Shown here in pieces: positions 12,025 through 23,515 of a stretch of DNA of 64,000 bases. The DNA is from Porites lobata (Eukaryota > Cnidaria > Anthozoa > Scleractinia > Poritidae), in assembly GCA_942486035.1 (NCBI GenBank), contig CALNXK010000009.1, positions 771,001 through 835,000 of the forward strand, given 5' to 3'. Within the stretch, counting starts at the first letter, position 1. Each line of letters opens with the position of its first letter. The notes under the pieces were generated by a model. The model had not been told where the DNA came from, searched no databases, and was given only the letters and a program-made list of their open reading frames with translations. The position numbers and the translations under genes are program-made.

Positions 12025-13228
12025 CGTGACCCATTCTCTGCATTCTGTTCACAAGGGCTTCACATTGCTCCTTCCAACTGTACATCTCTCCATAAGATGC
12101 TCTCAGTGATTTAATCTCTTGAAGCCTCATTCCATGCCTTAAACGAACAGCTTCTATTGCTTTTGCCCATTCTGTGGGATCATCTGAATTCACGATACAT
12201 GCGTTACCATGAAGAATATTCTCTAAAGCTTTGGCAAATCCTGACCTACTGCCTACAAGAATGGGTAGTCCCGCAGACAAGGCCTCAAGTGCAACAAGAC
12301 CAAATCCCTCTGATTTTGACGGCATTATGGCAAGGTCAGCTTCGCACAGCAAATCTTTCAGTCTCTCTCTACTTTGTATAAATTTTCTAACAGTCAACTG
12401 CGCTTCCATAATATCACGCTGAAGAAGTTTTTCTCTAACTTCTTCTTGCTTTCCTTCAGGTGCTCCAACAAAGATTAGACGATATGGTTTGTTTTTCAAC
12501 CGTTGATCAGTGAATGCTTGAGCAGCAATGTTGTATCCTTTGAGTTCAAAGTCCTCATCATCCCCACGACCAAATAACAACACTTTAAATTCACCATCCT
12601 CATTAGGGTCTTGTTTTGCCACTAAATCCCCAAACTCCCTTTCAAAAAGGCCTGGAGTAATGGGCAAAAGGTCTTGATCTGTCTTGCATCGCTGTAAATA
12701 TGAAGAGTATGCTTCTTTTAGTCTGGGTCCCACAGGCACAATAAGATCAGCAAGTTTGCAAAGCCCAACTTCTGATTCGTGTTTTGTTTCACCTATTGCA
12801 ATGGGGTCACTGTAGGATTTGAAACTGCTCAGGTCCTCTGGAGCAGTGTGAACCACTTGTACCCACTTACAATATGAAAATTGAGCAGAATCTCTGATGA
12901 ATTGTACTTGCCGACCAAGTTTAACACCATGGCCAACAACAATGTCCATGTAGTGGTCCTGGGGTGGGATGATCAACCAATCAAGACGATCATATGCTGC
13001 ACGTTCTTTTGCCTCAACAATAGTGATTCCATAGCCATCTGCTTCTCTTATTTCTTCAGTGTTGCAAGCTCCCTCTGGGACTAGTAAAGAAATCTTCACT
13101 GCTGAATGATTTGAAAGGTGAATAGCAAGCTCTCTGTTTATGGTTGATAACCCACCAGCAGATGACCCCCACTCACCACCAAGAAGAGTAACATGTAACG
13201 CTGAAACACTGGGGTCACCATAGCAAGC
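12025..13228 (-). CDS. Gene A exon 2: GT4-type glycosyltransferase domain
   Basis: A 1,204-bp exon coding about 401 residues, from acceptor CTTTGTAG|GCTTGC to donor CACG|GTAAGA. It begins in phase 0 and ends in phase 1. An N-terminal glycine-rich loop reads GGEWGSSAGGLSTINRELA, the usual sugar-nucleotide end of GT-B enzymes. The C-terminal half has SKSEGFGLVALEALSAGLPI, which includes the E-x7-E motif of GT4 retaining glycosyltransferases. No signal peptide or membrane segment is visible, so a cytosolic enzyme is expected. The sugar donor and acceptor cannot be deduced. Gene B 47232-48435 has exactly the same length and differs at fewer than one residue in ten by eye. Confidence 0.93.
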
Positions 13229-14135
13229 CTACAAAGAACAATGACAATAAATAACAATAAGAACATATTGTAAACTGTTGGTACTTCTGTTAAAGAACCA
13301 CAGCCACTCAATTTGCTTCAGTGTTTACAATAAAAATTATGATAATTGTTTAATCAAATTCTTCACATTGATCCTTTGTCACCTAATCAAAACTAATAAG
13401 AAAGTAATTAAAACTATAATAAAAATGAAAGAAACCAAAGTAACAGCAAATATTTGTACAAAAATTTGTTTCATCGACTATATGTAAGTTGATACAATGT
13501 ACATGTAGGGGTAGAATAGCCAATTTTTTTTTCACTCCCCACCCAAAGACCCTCAGACATTTTCTAGAAACTTTCATTTAAATAGGAATAAATTAGGCAT
13601 ATCAATGTTATTTCTTTCAGATTTTAGTATTATTCTTAAAACAGTGACATGCGCCTTGATAAATTAACAGCTTACAATCAGTATATTATAGAGTTAAGAG
13701 TTTTGTTTTAGAGTTTCAAAATATGAGAAATTCCTTTTACATCCAAAGGTCAGGCATGCTACAAGTTATGAAGTGAACAATTTTAGCATATATTTGTCAC
13801 TTCCATTTTTTTAAGTGTAATTTAACACGTATACTTCAATTAGGTGCATACATATGTGATCATAGAGGTAAATTGAAGTTACTCACCACACAAACAAGGC
13901 ATAACCATAAATTTCTTCGATCTTCTGAACTAAGAGCACCCTTATGTCAACATATTGGCCGACTGTCAAGTCAACAAGTTGACCAAAATGAAGCCTCATT
14001 TGAAATAATGGTTAATATTAGTCAACATGATAACCATGTCAGTCAACAAATGCTAGCTGACATGTCAACAGCATAGTATAATATTCATGAATAAAGTATA
14101 ACTTTTTGTAACAAGAAATAAAAAAAAGAATGAAC
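13229..14135 (-). other. Gene A intron 1
   Basis: A 0.9-kb intron. It matches the ends of gene B intron 1 (48436-50535), which is longer because of inserted elements there. Confidence 0.7.
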
Positions 14136-14198
14136 CTCTGAATTGTCCAGACTCCTTGTTGCCTTCATGACCTCAGGCTTATCAGATGATGCAGCCAT
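14136..14198 (-). CDS. Gene A exon 1: start codon and N-terminus
   Basis: A 63-bp exon reading MAASSDKPEVMKATRSLDNS plus one Glu, then GAG|GTTCAT. The ATG has a good context (GTCATGG). In gene B an in-frame TAA sits two codons before the matching ATG, which fixes the start. Joining to exon 2 is in phase 0 in both copies. The donor GTTCAT is weak, so this junction is the least certain one in the model. Confidence 0.7.
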
Positions 14199-14347
14199 GA
14201 CTGATGAATAGAAGGGGAATATAAGTCCTTGCTATAGTAACATATTAATCATACTGCCCACTTGTCAGATAATAATAATGTGCCTCTCAGACAGCTGTCA
14301 GCGCTGTAGTTAATCCAGTGAATAGCGGTTATGTAGCCACCTTTTAA

Positions 14348-15705
14348 GGTATCTGCACCGGCAAATTTTGCACATTTTTGCATCATTTTTAGTGGTTATT
14401 TTATGGATACTATCTATATGTCACTACATTGACAGTATTCCTTAGTTCTTGAGGAACTAGAGTATATCAAAATAAACTATGTTATGTCACCCGAAAGGTG
14501 TTGATTTAATTACCCCCTAGGGTGGCACGGAAAGAGAAAAATCAAAATTTCAGAAGAATCCTTAGAGCTATTGTTAAAAAAAAAAATGTAACACAAATAA
14601 GGAGGTACGATAGAATAATTCTGTGTTTGACCATGACACAGCTCCAATTAATCCACCCTCTAGGGTACAATTTGCTATTTTGTAATTTGATCCACACTTT
14701 GACATCAATAACTCAGCTGTACAGCAATTCTAACCTTTGGTCAAACACAGAATGATGCTTCCCCTGGAATTTGTTTGGATTTTAACTCCCAAAAGTCTTC
14801 TTTCCTGGGTTTCTGAGTCATTCCGACAGGATATTGGTTAGTTCCATTCCCCTTGGATACGGTAGCCTTGCACACCGGGGGATTATTTCATCAAGATCAG
14901 TTTCCATGTTGTAGTGGACATGGAACAATGCGAGTCCTGTCAATCTGTAGATTTCAACTGGGAAAGATTTTTTTTATCAAAGATTATTTATTATGGAGAA
15001 TCTGACCGATTTCCGTAAAACGGTGGAAACCGGTGTGGATCCCCACCTGCTATAGCCCCCTTGGATTTTGATACGTGACCAGTTGCTAGGTGTGACGCAG
15101 TTCCGGAAGATGTGTTACTCAGTGTCAGCTATAATGCAGTGAAGCGCGCCGAAGTATGAAGATTGAAGGAGAGTTTTATTCAAAATTGAACAGAATTGCT
15201 TCTGTAAAGTGAAAGAAATTGGCAGAAAAAACAAACCAGAGGATTAGGGGCCAAGAAAACATTTTACTCTCCCGTCAAAATTGTCAGAATATATCAGGTG
15301 AGAAGACAGACTGATGTAATGTAAATTTAAAACAATAATAAGCCCTGGAAAATGGAGTATATTTCAAGAACATAACAAATATTGACAAGAAGCAAGTAAT
15401 ACTAGTCATCACAGCTTTAACAGAAGCAAGAAAAATCCAGTTGGACATACAGCAGCGGCAGTTTGTCAATGAATCCAAGCAGTGAATAGATTTTGTTCAG
15501 CACATCAATAGAACTTGATGCCGAAAAGAGAAGTCAAATTTTTCTTTAACTTCCTGTAAATCTGTCAACTTTTGAGTAGATTTTCTCTTGAATGCGAAGG
15601 TATAATCAAAAAAGAACACCAGATATCATATTACATCATCTGAACTTACTGTAGAAGGATTTTGAGGGCAAAATAAAATGTTGAAAATTTGCCGGTGCAG
15701 ATACC
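14348..15705. mobile_element. TTAA-flanked (piggyBac-like) non-autonomous element, only in copy A
   Basis: Terminal inverted repeats GGTATCTGCACCGGCAAATT and its inverse AATTTGCCGGTGCAGATACC bound a 1.36-kb insert, with TTAA on both outer sides (14344-14347 and 15706-15709). Gene B has the empty site near 50752-50762 with a single TTTAA. Target duplication TTAA is typical of piggyBac. No transposase frame is visible inside. An internal inverted repeat (TTCTGTGTTTGACC and inverse, about 14617-14755) suggests a nested element. Confidence 0.85.
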
Positions 15706-17361
15706 TTAAACAAAATAAGGGTCCCGTTGGACTCACAGGCCTGGCATTTTGAGGTAAGCATTTGAAGAGCACTTCACAAGGTAGACTCCATAGACACTGC
15801 CTTGCCAATGAATAGTAAAACACAATAATAATAAAAAAGGGTAAACTTGCCTAACTTATTGCCTACTTTTTTGGGTTTTTGATTTATTGGGGTATAAACA
15901 ACAAGAATACAGACATATGTCCAGGTTTGCATGCAGTTGCAAAAATTACAAAAAAAATGAAAATTCACTGCATTAGTGAAAAGCAGTAAACGGGGAGGTA
16001 AGAAAGACCTCCACTAAACCTGTGATTTTTGTGAAAACTGCAAATTAGAAAAAAATTGGAAAATTTCAAAAAAATTCAGAAATTCTGCGCCGAAGAGTGT
16101 AAAGCAGTGAAAGAGGAGCTTGAGAAGGCCTCAACAAAACCTGCAATTCTTGTGAAACTTGCAAAAAATTGGGCAAACATGAAATGGATAATTTCAAAGT
16201 TGCTCCATTAGTCTCTGTTTTACAGCCAGGCTAAGTCTTGAAGCCACTGAAACACAATTTTTGGGGGGGTGGGGGGGTTATTCACTAACACTTTTTTTCA
16301 CTTAGCCTTGTTTTGAAAGTAACAATTTATATTTTGAAACTCACAGAAGTCCTATAGTATTTTACTGAGCCATCAAATGTAGTGGGTGAATCGTTTCAGT
16401 GCAGGGAGAGCAGGAAGGGGGAGGAGTGGGGGTTGTTGGGGATGTGGCTGGGAATTGTGTTAGTTGGCAAAGAATCAGTGTGTAATGTTGCATTATTCTG
16501 ACTTACAATTACATCAGAATGCCTTAGCGGCCATTAATTACTACTGAAGAATCAGAAAGTTTGTTTATTATTTTAAAATTCATAAGCTTACTGTGTAAGA
16601 CTTGATGCCACTTCAATCAGTGTTCAAAGCCGGAAGTGGGTTGATCGTATGATTTTCTCGTCAAAAACATCAACGCTTTTCATCTTGGTTAAGCTGGTTA
16701 ACGTTACAGTTTTTATTTATTTTTTTTTATTACGGTCTTCTCCAATAAAGTAAGTAAAAGTGTAAACATATACACTGAAAAAATAAGTGTAGGAGGAGAG
16801 GGAAGCATCCAAAAGCGCACTAGGCACCATACGTGGGATGCTCCACAATAAAGAGGAGTTCACTAATATTTTAGGTGGAAATAATTTTTCTTGAACTTCT
16901 TTATATGTTCAAGCCGCATTTTAAGCTCAGCTAAACTTGAGAACATTGCTTATTAAATTCAATATTGCTGCATAATCTTTAGTTAAAGAGGATACTTAAA
17001 GGTACAAAAACAGACAAAGACAAGAATCCTTACCCTGCTGTAGCTGTACGGCTCGACGTTCAGCTGTTAGTTTCTAACTTTTGATGTTCTTCCAGTAATA
17101 TCTCCTCTAATCTGACTCCTAAAATCAACACCGCTCAAATCAGACTGTAGCATGAGTATCAGGCCTTCCTAACGGGCTAGCCCAGGAGAAAGGAGATTTT
17201 AGATGATACTAACTTAAAATCGAAATCAGACCGACACCGCCATCATCCCCTTAGCAATGTTTCTATGTATGTACACATAAAATGTCCAACCTTGTCCGCA
17301 GGGTCTTCGCGGGAGAGAGGACTGGACAGAACACCTCCAGCGAAAACAGATTGGCTGCCTT
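15706..17361. other. Duplicated upstream region of gene A
   Basis: Non-coding sequence alignable to B at 50760-51450 (A 15706-16500) and 55860-56480 (A 16550-17350). A donor-like CAGG|GTAAGG ending at 17034 on the minus strand is conserved in B at 56259, so an untranslated first exon is possible. No coding frame of note. Confidence 0.45.
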
Positions 17362-18085
17362 GCGTTTTTTGGGGAGAATCCAAAAACGGATTTGTGATCT
17401 CAGATCATGCGGATTCTTCACTACCAAAAAACGGAAGATCCGAAAAAGGATCATTTACTATGACAACAGCATGTCCTCGTGCTCCTCGTGAGGAAAAAAA
17501 AAACAGCAACAACAAACTGATCCTCAGGGCGAAGACAAGAATAAAAAGCAACATAACTAGGAATGAATATACGAAATGTATATATTTCGGTTTGAAACAC
17601 AAACGTTTCTCGAATAGAATACACTCCTAAGGATAGTGACATTATAAGAATTATTCAAAACTGAAGCCGATGAATTGTTTCTTTTAATTCACCTGGGAAA
17701 TAAACCGGCGTAAGCAGACACTACATACGTACAAAAAAGCATGACAAGTAAGGGTTTACAAACAGTCGACAAATAATTTGAATAGATGACAAACATGGAA
17801 TGATATGGCTCAAACTTAATAAGGCGCCACCAACATAGGTTAAGAGACTTAAGACCATTTTTTTTTTCGAAAAACCGCTTGTCAAAAATAATTTTTCAAA
17901 TCCTTTCCCAAAAAAACGCTCAGATTGTGAATCTCAAAAATCCGGATTTGGATTTGATCGGAATAATCCACCCTGAGTGTAGATTTTATGGATTCATGAT
18001 CCGTTTTTGGATATGCCCCAAAAAACTCAAATTCCGTTTTTGGATTCGGAAATCCGTATTTGGATTTTCGCGAAAAAACTCACCC
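17362..18085. mobile_element. Inverted-repeat DNA element, only in copy A
   Basis: About 720 bp bounded by diverged inverted repeats around GTTTTTTGGGGAGAATCC and, inverted, GTGAGTTTTTTCGCGAAAATCC. B lacks it near 56480-56510. No transposase frame seen; the short ORFs across it look incidental. Confidence 0.6.
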
Positions 18086-18220
18086 TAACATCCATGTCTC
18101 TTCTAATGGAGTCACTAAGAACTGTGTAGAGTACTTACGACTCTGAGGACGGAATCAGCATTGGTATCTTGTAAACTAGACTGCAAAACAGTCCGTATTT
18201 TTGCGTATTCAAGTGCACTG
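18086..18220 (-). other. Conserved donor-like block upstream of gene A
   Basis: Short stretch conserved with B 56511-56640, carrying GTAAGT on the minus strand (exon side from 18139) in both copies. Possible untranslated 5' exon of gene A; no RNA evidence is available. Confidence 0.3.
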
Positions 18221-18360
18221 TTAACCTGAGATCAGGCTCAATTTTAGCGGTTCTCATACAGTCTCTCTAACAGCTACCGCTAAGATTCTTTTGGTTTCGC
18301 CTTGCCCGCCGGAATGTAATTTTCAAAGCGAAACGAAAATAGAGCCTGATCTCAGGTTAA
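18221..18360. mobile_element. 140-bp MITE with TTAA ends
   Basis: Begins TTAACCTGAGATCAGGCTC and ends with the inverse GAGCCTGATCTCAGGTTAA. TTAA at both ends fits a piggyBac-type target duplication. Confidence 0.85.
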
Positions 18361-19219
18361 TTCGGGCTCGAGGAATAATTGTCAAGTACAACCCGTCCGT
18401 GTCGGCCGTACGATTTTTCAGTGGCAAGAATGCATCACAGAGTCAACAAAGTGAGTCCCTTTTCAGTTTTTATCTTCTTTAATAATTTAAAATGAAAGCA
18501 GTAAAAACAAACTTGTTTTGCATAATCCAGTTAAGCGAAAATTTTGAGCTGTTCGCAAATGACAGTTCCGGAAAATACAGAGAAATCAATAAAATAAGCT
18601 TAAGCTATGAAACGAAGATGAGAAAAAGTAACTTGATTACAGTTCTTTATGCAGTCATAGCTGTCAGATATGGAAAAGAAAACTTCAAAGTGTTTAAGAA
18701 AATATGTCTTTTTTGTTACTTTCATCATGGAGAAAAGAGAGAAAAAAGCGTAGCGGGCCATGAAAGCAATAAATTGATCGAATCGTAAAGTGCGCAACCA
18801 AACTACAGAGCAACAGTTCGAGTCATATTCGATTATCAGGCGATTTAAAAGCTTAACTCAAGTAAATTCCGGTCAGTCAACCTGTTCTTACAGATGGGCC
18901 TTATTATTTCTTCTACCTTTCAGCTTCAGCTTCCACCATCCACAGCAACAAAATCCAACAAATCCGGGTTTTTGCCAACTGGTCCAGATTGTTCAGTTTC
19001 TGTGTTTCATAGTTGTAATTACTTTCCTAACTCTTGCAGCGGCAGTTAGTGATATGGTTGGATTCTCGTTACTTATCCATTAGAAACGGTTTTTTTGAGT
19101 AGTTTTCAAACATTGCTGCGGTAAAACATTAACTAAAAGCGCTGCTTTTTCCAGTTTTGATCTATGGGGCGTTGCGAGGGTTCATTTGACATGACAGCCT
19201 GTCAAGCCCTGGTCCAATC

Positions 19220-20963
19220 TTCAGGGCGGAAAAACGTAATGAGCATGCGTGAGCTTTTTTGCCCAGATCCCCTGGCCGGGTTTGAAAAAATGGCGGGATT
19301 CCAAATAAAAACAAAATGTTTCCACTCATAGCCTGGAAAGAACAGGAAATTTGTCTTCAAAAGTTGCAAGCTGTGGTTATAACCTTGTCGTTACTTAATT
19401 TTCTCGAAGAAAACCTCATAGTAAAACGGACTTTAGCGACATTAATTTCCTTGCGTTGTATTGGAAATGTGCATGCGTAGGTCCGATGTTTTTCAAGATG
19501 CATTCACAAAATGTGTTCATATAAGGAAGTTCCTGGATATATAAGGTCCGGAGCTCCACTGTGGACACAAAAACAACATATCTTTCGACAGTGATTTGCC
19601 CCAAAAAATTAACGCTTGCCCACAATGTGTTTGAAGTCACTGAACTTTGTCGCACTCGAGCTGATATTTTAAAACCCTCGCTCGATCGGACACTCGTAGT
19701 TTCGCAGATCACTAAAATATAAGCAAAATCCTCAATGTAGAAGTTATTGCGTTGATATGTGGGCAGAAAAATGGTCAATCTTTATCTAGTAAATCTTCCC
19801 AAAAATCGGTTTCAAAGCAACTATTGTTTTTAAACTTGCTCGTTTCGAGCAGATATATAAATTTTGCTTTGTGTTGTCAAGTTGAACACGCATAACATCT
19901 GTCAAAACCTGTGCGTAAATAGGATTTCCTTCAAACAAAGTTAACGTTACATTATTTCTAAAACTTCTTGCTGACAATGAAGAAATGAATTTTCTGTGCG
20001 AAAACAACCTGCTTAAAGATCTTAAAAGCAAAAGATCAGTTGGTTCAGTTGCAACTTGGCAGCCAAGCCATGATTCACCATTTAGCTGTTTTCGATAAGC
20101 TTAACTGGTCCATGCGAGGGTCTTCGTTTAAGAAAATTAAACTCAGCCGATCATGAGAAAATACAGAAAATAGCACACTGAAGGGTTTGTTTTGTTCGCC
20201 TCAGTCAAATCAAACTGCAGCAATTGTTTACGGGGAAAGAATCAATTGTTTTGAAGTCACTGCCGGCAGTTGTCGTTCTCTACTTCACAGCGAGTGAAAA
20301 AGACATTTTGCGTACAGAAAGTTATTCTTATAAAGAACAGAAACCAGTGCACTGGAAAACAAAGCCATGTAATGAAAAATGAAAAAACCTCTGACTATAG
20401 TTACTTGAGCAACAGAAACATGATCGTGAGTAAGCTTGCTGGCCTTCTATTTCCGAGAAAGTTTAATAAGCGCACAAGTTTGTTCACTCTGATGCGTTTA
20501 TATAACAGGGATATGGTTCTTTGAGTGAAGACAAAGATAGAGCTGGTTCTGCAAAGGTAATAAATCTGGGCATGTAAAAAAAGTAACCGTAACTACTAAT
20601 AAGAGAATACAAGCGTGTTTTAATTGAACCCAGCGAAATCTGACTCATAAATTAATCGGATGCACAATCAGAAAAATACTCGCCTCTTAAGAAATGTTCA
20701 AAACCTTTTATTCCACCTCAGACTGACGGAATGATCCGTTTTTCCTTTAACATTGGTTGTTCTGAATCCAAAGTAATTTTCAAGCGACGAAAAAAAAGCA
20801 AACATGTCAAATAAGAATGCTTTACAGGGAGCAAACGTTCGCACCTCGTGCATTTCACTCAGAACTCCAAACAAACAAGCACAGTCAACACACAGAAAAG
20901 CCCGCCTTGAGCGTGCGATAAGGGATGCGCAGAAGCTTGCGCAGAACGTTTTTCCGCCCTGAA
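19220..20963. mobile_element. 1.74-kb non-autonomous DNA element with 9-bp target duplication
   Basis: Perfect 18-base terminal inverted repeats TTCAGGGCGGAAAAACGT and inverse. The 9-bp GGTCCAATC lies directly outside each end (19211-19219 and 20964-20972). A 9-bp duplication fits Mutator-like elements. The two minus-strand frames inside (19416-19778, 19786-20031) resemble nothing I know and are not called as genes. Confidence 0.85.
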
Positions 20964-21080
20964 GGTCCAATCACAATTTCACTAAAAAAATTAACCAATC
21001 AATGTGCTTGTTTGCGTCATTCGCACGCACGCTCACCTCTTGTTTTATAGTGATTAAAAAATTAATCAGAGGATTATAAA

Positions 21081-21250
21081 ATAAATAAACCCCTTTCAGG
21101 CTTACTAGTATATCGGAGGATAATGCCCTTCGCTGCGAGATTGTCCTTGCCCTCTAAGCTTCGCTTCTAAGGCAAACGTTTATTTTTTGGAAATCTCTCA
21201 GTCGCGGGCATTATCCTCTGGTATACAGCCGCCGGAAGGGGTTTATTTAC
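21081..21250. mobile_element. 170-bp palindromic MITE
   Basis: Ends AATAAACCCCTTTC and inverse, with an inner inverted pair GAGGATAATGCCC / GGGCATTATCCTC. Confidence 0.65.
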
Positions 21251-21346
21251 TGAGTGTCTTCACTTATTCAGCTTCCGGTTCGTGCTTTATTTCCTTTGTT
21301 GTATACGAAGGGGTTTTCCTCAGTATTTTCTTTGATTTGAGATGTT

Positions 21347-23116
21347 CAGGGTGTCCAGCGGCATGGTTGCTCAAAAAAAATAGGAAAATAGGAAACTCAG
21401 GATTGAGAAAATAGGAAAAATAGGAAACTTTGCATTAAAAATAGGAGAAAAATATGAAAATCAAAAGTGCTTTTGTTGACAAAGATAATCTCCCTGCACC
21501 CCATCAGGGTTATAATAAAGGCTACGAGTCCTCAGATTCTATGTTCACAGGATTTAGATCAACTTTCGCGGCTATTAAAGAAGGAGTGAAAATGATCAGT
21601 AACTTTTAGTTTACTGCCTCAGTTACGCTGTAATCAGAATGATATGATTGACTACAGGTCGATCGTGGTTCTATAATCAAAAGTTATCATATGGAAATTC
21701 CCTTCAAGTTAACAGCAAATCTTTGAAAGCTGCGAAGAGTGAAATTTCTTAGGCGGATACAAAATTTCTTACGATTGAGTTGTCATTGAAGGACATCGAA
21801 CTAGGACTTGAAAGTCCTATGGAAAGCTTTCCTTCCATTAATCTGCAATCTGCAGCTGGTGGAGAATATGCTTGTTTGAGTCAAAAGACCGCATAATTTT
21901 AAGTACGGAACCGGGCTCTGCGCGGTGTATGCAAAATGACACTGATCTATTTCACCGGTACCAGATTGTAAGTTCTAAGAAGAACATAACCCTGCTTAGC
22001 TATGGACTGCAAGACCAGTTTCGCAACCAAAATATTGGATCCTTCACCAGTTGCTTAGGTATAGCTGTTAACAAAGGCTCACCAAGAGAGCTAGTCCGTA
22101 AACTAAACTTTAGTCTGTTCTTTTCATGTAGCATCCAGAATAAGCTAGTGATTGGTTTTTTAAACAAGAAGCTGATCGGATGATCTATCTGGCCGATATT
22201 CTGAGAGGACAACTTGATCCTGTTTTCAGTTTCAAAGATGAACATAAAAGCAAGCAAGACTTCAAAATAAAATATAACATGTACGGATACTGAAATGCGG
22301 TTTCAGTGGGCTATGCAAATTATCATTCAATAGTCATGAGGACTATAACGCTTCATACAATACATGCAGGTGCACTAGAAAATTATACAAAAAGTAACAA
22401 TATAAAGACAAATGTTAACAGAAATCTAATAGGCAATAGAGGTCATAGCCTGTGTACAGACGTCCCCCCTCCCTCAGGAAAAGTCGGGAGAGGAGACGTC
22501 TGTGAATCGCCGTTGTTAATCGTGCATAAATTATATTTTTGTTCTTCCGCTGACGGTTGAAAAGGCACATGTAGGTCAAAAAATAGCTCTGGCATCTGTG
22601 CACAAGCTAGCCGAACACCTTCACGCAATGTCCACCCAAAATCAGATAATGTCCTCAGAGGCTCAACTTTTCCCCGGGGAATCTATTCTGAGGTTCATTC
22701 AACAATCACAACACCGGAAATTATTTGCGTAATGGCATTAACATTACAACCAATGAGAGGCTGTCCCCAACATTCCGGGGAAACGATAACACGATTATCG
22801 TCGGAGATTCACAGACATCTCCTCTCCCGATTATTCCTGAGGGAGGGGCCACGTCTGTTCACAGGCTATAGAGGTCATGGAAAGAACAAACGTAATTCTC
22901 ATTTTTACTAATAATAGAACATCAAAGTCAACATGCTACTCGCTTTATGAAAAATTTCACTCAACAACACATACAACTATAATTCCATTTTCAATTTTGT
23001 TACAAATTTGGGCTTCACCAGCTAAAAAATAGGAAAAATAGGAGGTTTTAGTTTAAAAATAGGAGAAAATAGGAATAGGCTCAAAACATAGGAAAAAATA
23101 GGAACTGGACACCCTG
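21347..23116. mobile_element. hAT-like non-autonomous element in gene B tail
   Basis: Starts CAGGGTGTCCAG and ends with the inverse CTGGACACCCTG; GATGTT flanks both sides (21341-21346, 23117-23122). CAGGG-type ends suit hAT elements, though the visible duplication is 6 bp, not the usual 8. Both ends carry short A-rich repeats of the type AAATAGGAAAATAGG. No transposase is recognisable, and another element is nested at 22447-22869. Confidence 0.7.
22447..22869. mobile_element. 423-bp MITE with long terminal inverted repeats and 9-bp target duplication
   Basis: Ends AGCCTGTGTACAGACGT and inverse ACGTCTGTTCACAGGCT; the inverted arms continue for about 65 bases. AGAGGTCAT is present at 22438-22446 and 22870-22878. 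Confidence 0.85.
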
Positions 23117-23515
23117 GATGTTCTGTAGAGCCCTTTTTAAAGTTTAGATGTTCCTCCACCCTCTCCGGTTCATTTTTTAAACGTTCCAGTCTGATAGCAT
23201 AGTATTTAACGGCTTTTACCACACTAACATCAGCTTCTGGAAAAACAAACTCAATATATTCCTCCATCCTCTCCGGTTCATTCTTTGAACGTTCCAGTCT
23301 AACGGCATCGTTTTTATCTGCCTTTACCACACTAACATCAGTTCCTAGATAAAAAAGCTTTTTCACAGCTCGTGCATTACCACATCTAACTGCCAGGTAA
23401 AGAGGAGGTGTGCGTTGTGCATCACAGATGTTGATATTTTGCAACGCATACTTTCACCAGGAGATCGATTATTTTACTGCAATTGCTGTTCAAAACTGAA
23501 GGTTACACCTTTAAC

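Larger units (their letters stand above)
1..14198 (-). other. Gene A: glycosyltransferase - TRADD-N-like - ankyrin repeat gene (3' end outside window)
   Basis: Gene model read directly from splice sites. Exons on the minus strand, 5' to 3', are 14136-14198, 12025-13228, 10935-11129, 10185-10604, 8906-8991, 7502-7549, 7251-7349, 4793-4891 and 1-3343 (running off the edge). The first eight exons total 2,214 bp, exactly 738 codons, and every junction keeps frame. Gene B (23516-50607) has the same exon set in the same order and phases, with sizes identical or differing by whole codons. The predicted protein has a GT4 glycosyltransferase, a Ser/Pro/Glu-rich linker, a 140-residue effector-like domain, a short linker, and a long ankyrin solenoid. 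Function is not known to me. A cytosolic sensor or effector that modifies a bound target is an inference from domain order. Confidence 0.85.
21264..23515 (-). pseudogene. Broken C-terminal tail of gene B, split by an hAT-like insertion
   Basis: Downstream of gene B's TAA at 23516 the ankyrin theme continues in shifted frames: a helix-like SKIIDLLVKVC, then RTPPLYLAVRCGNARAVKKL at about 23340-23412. Two copies of a 36-residue unit follow (each with DVSVVKA, RLE and KNEPER, about 23140-23350). The frame is cut at 23117 by an element with CAGGG/CCCTG ends (21347-23116). Beyond it, minus-strand reading resumes in the same frame at 21346 and ends at TAA 21264-21266. So the ancestral gene probably had a longer C-terminus, now lost by a stop, a frameshift and an insertion. 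An alternative is that 23117-23515 is simply 3' UTR. Confidence 0.6.

Noticed and set aside
19416..20031. Two minus-strand frames (120 and 81 codons)
   Set aside because: They sit wholly inside a transposable element and resemble no transposase or other protein I know.
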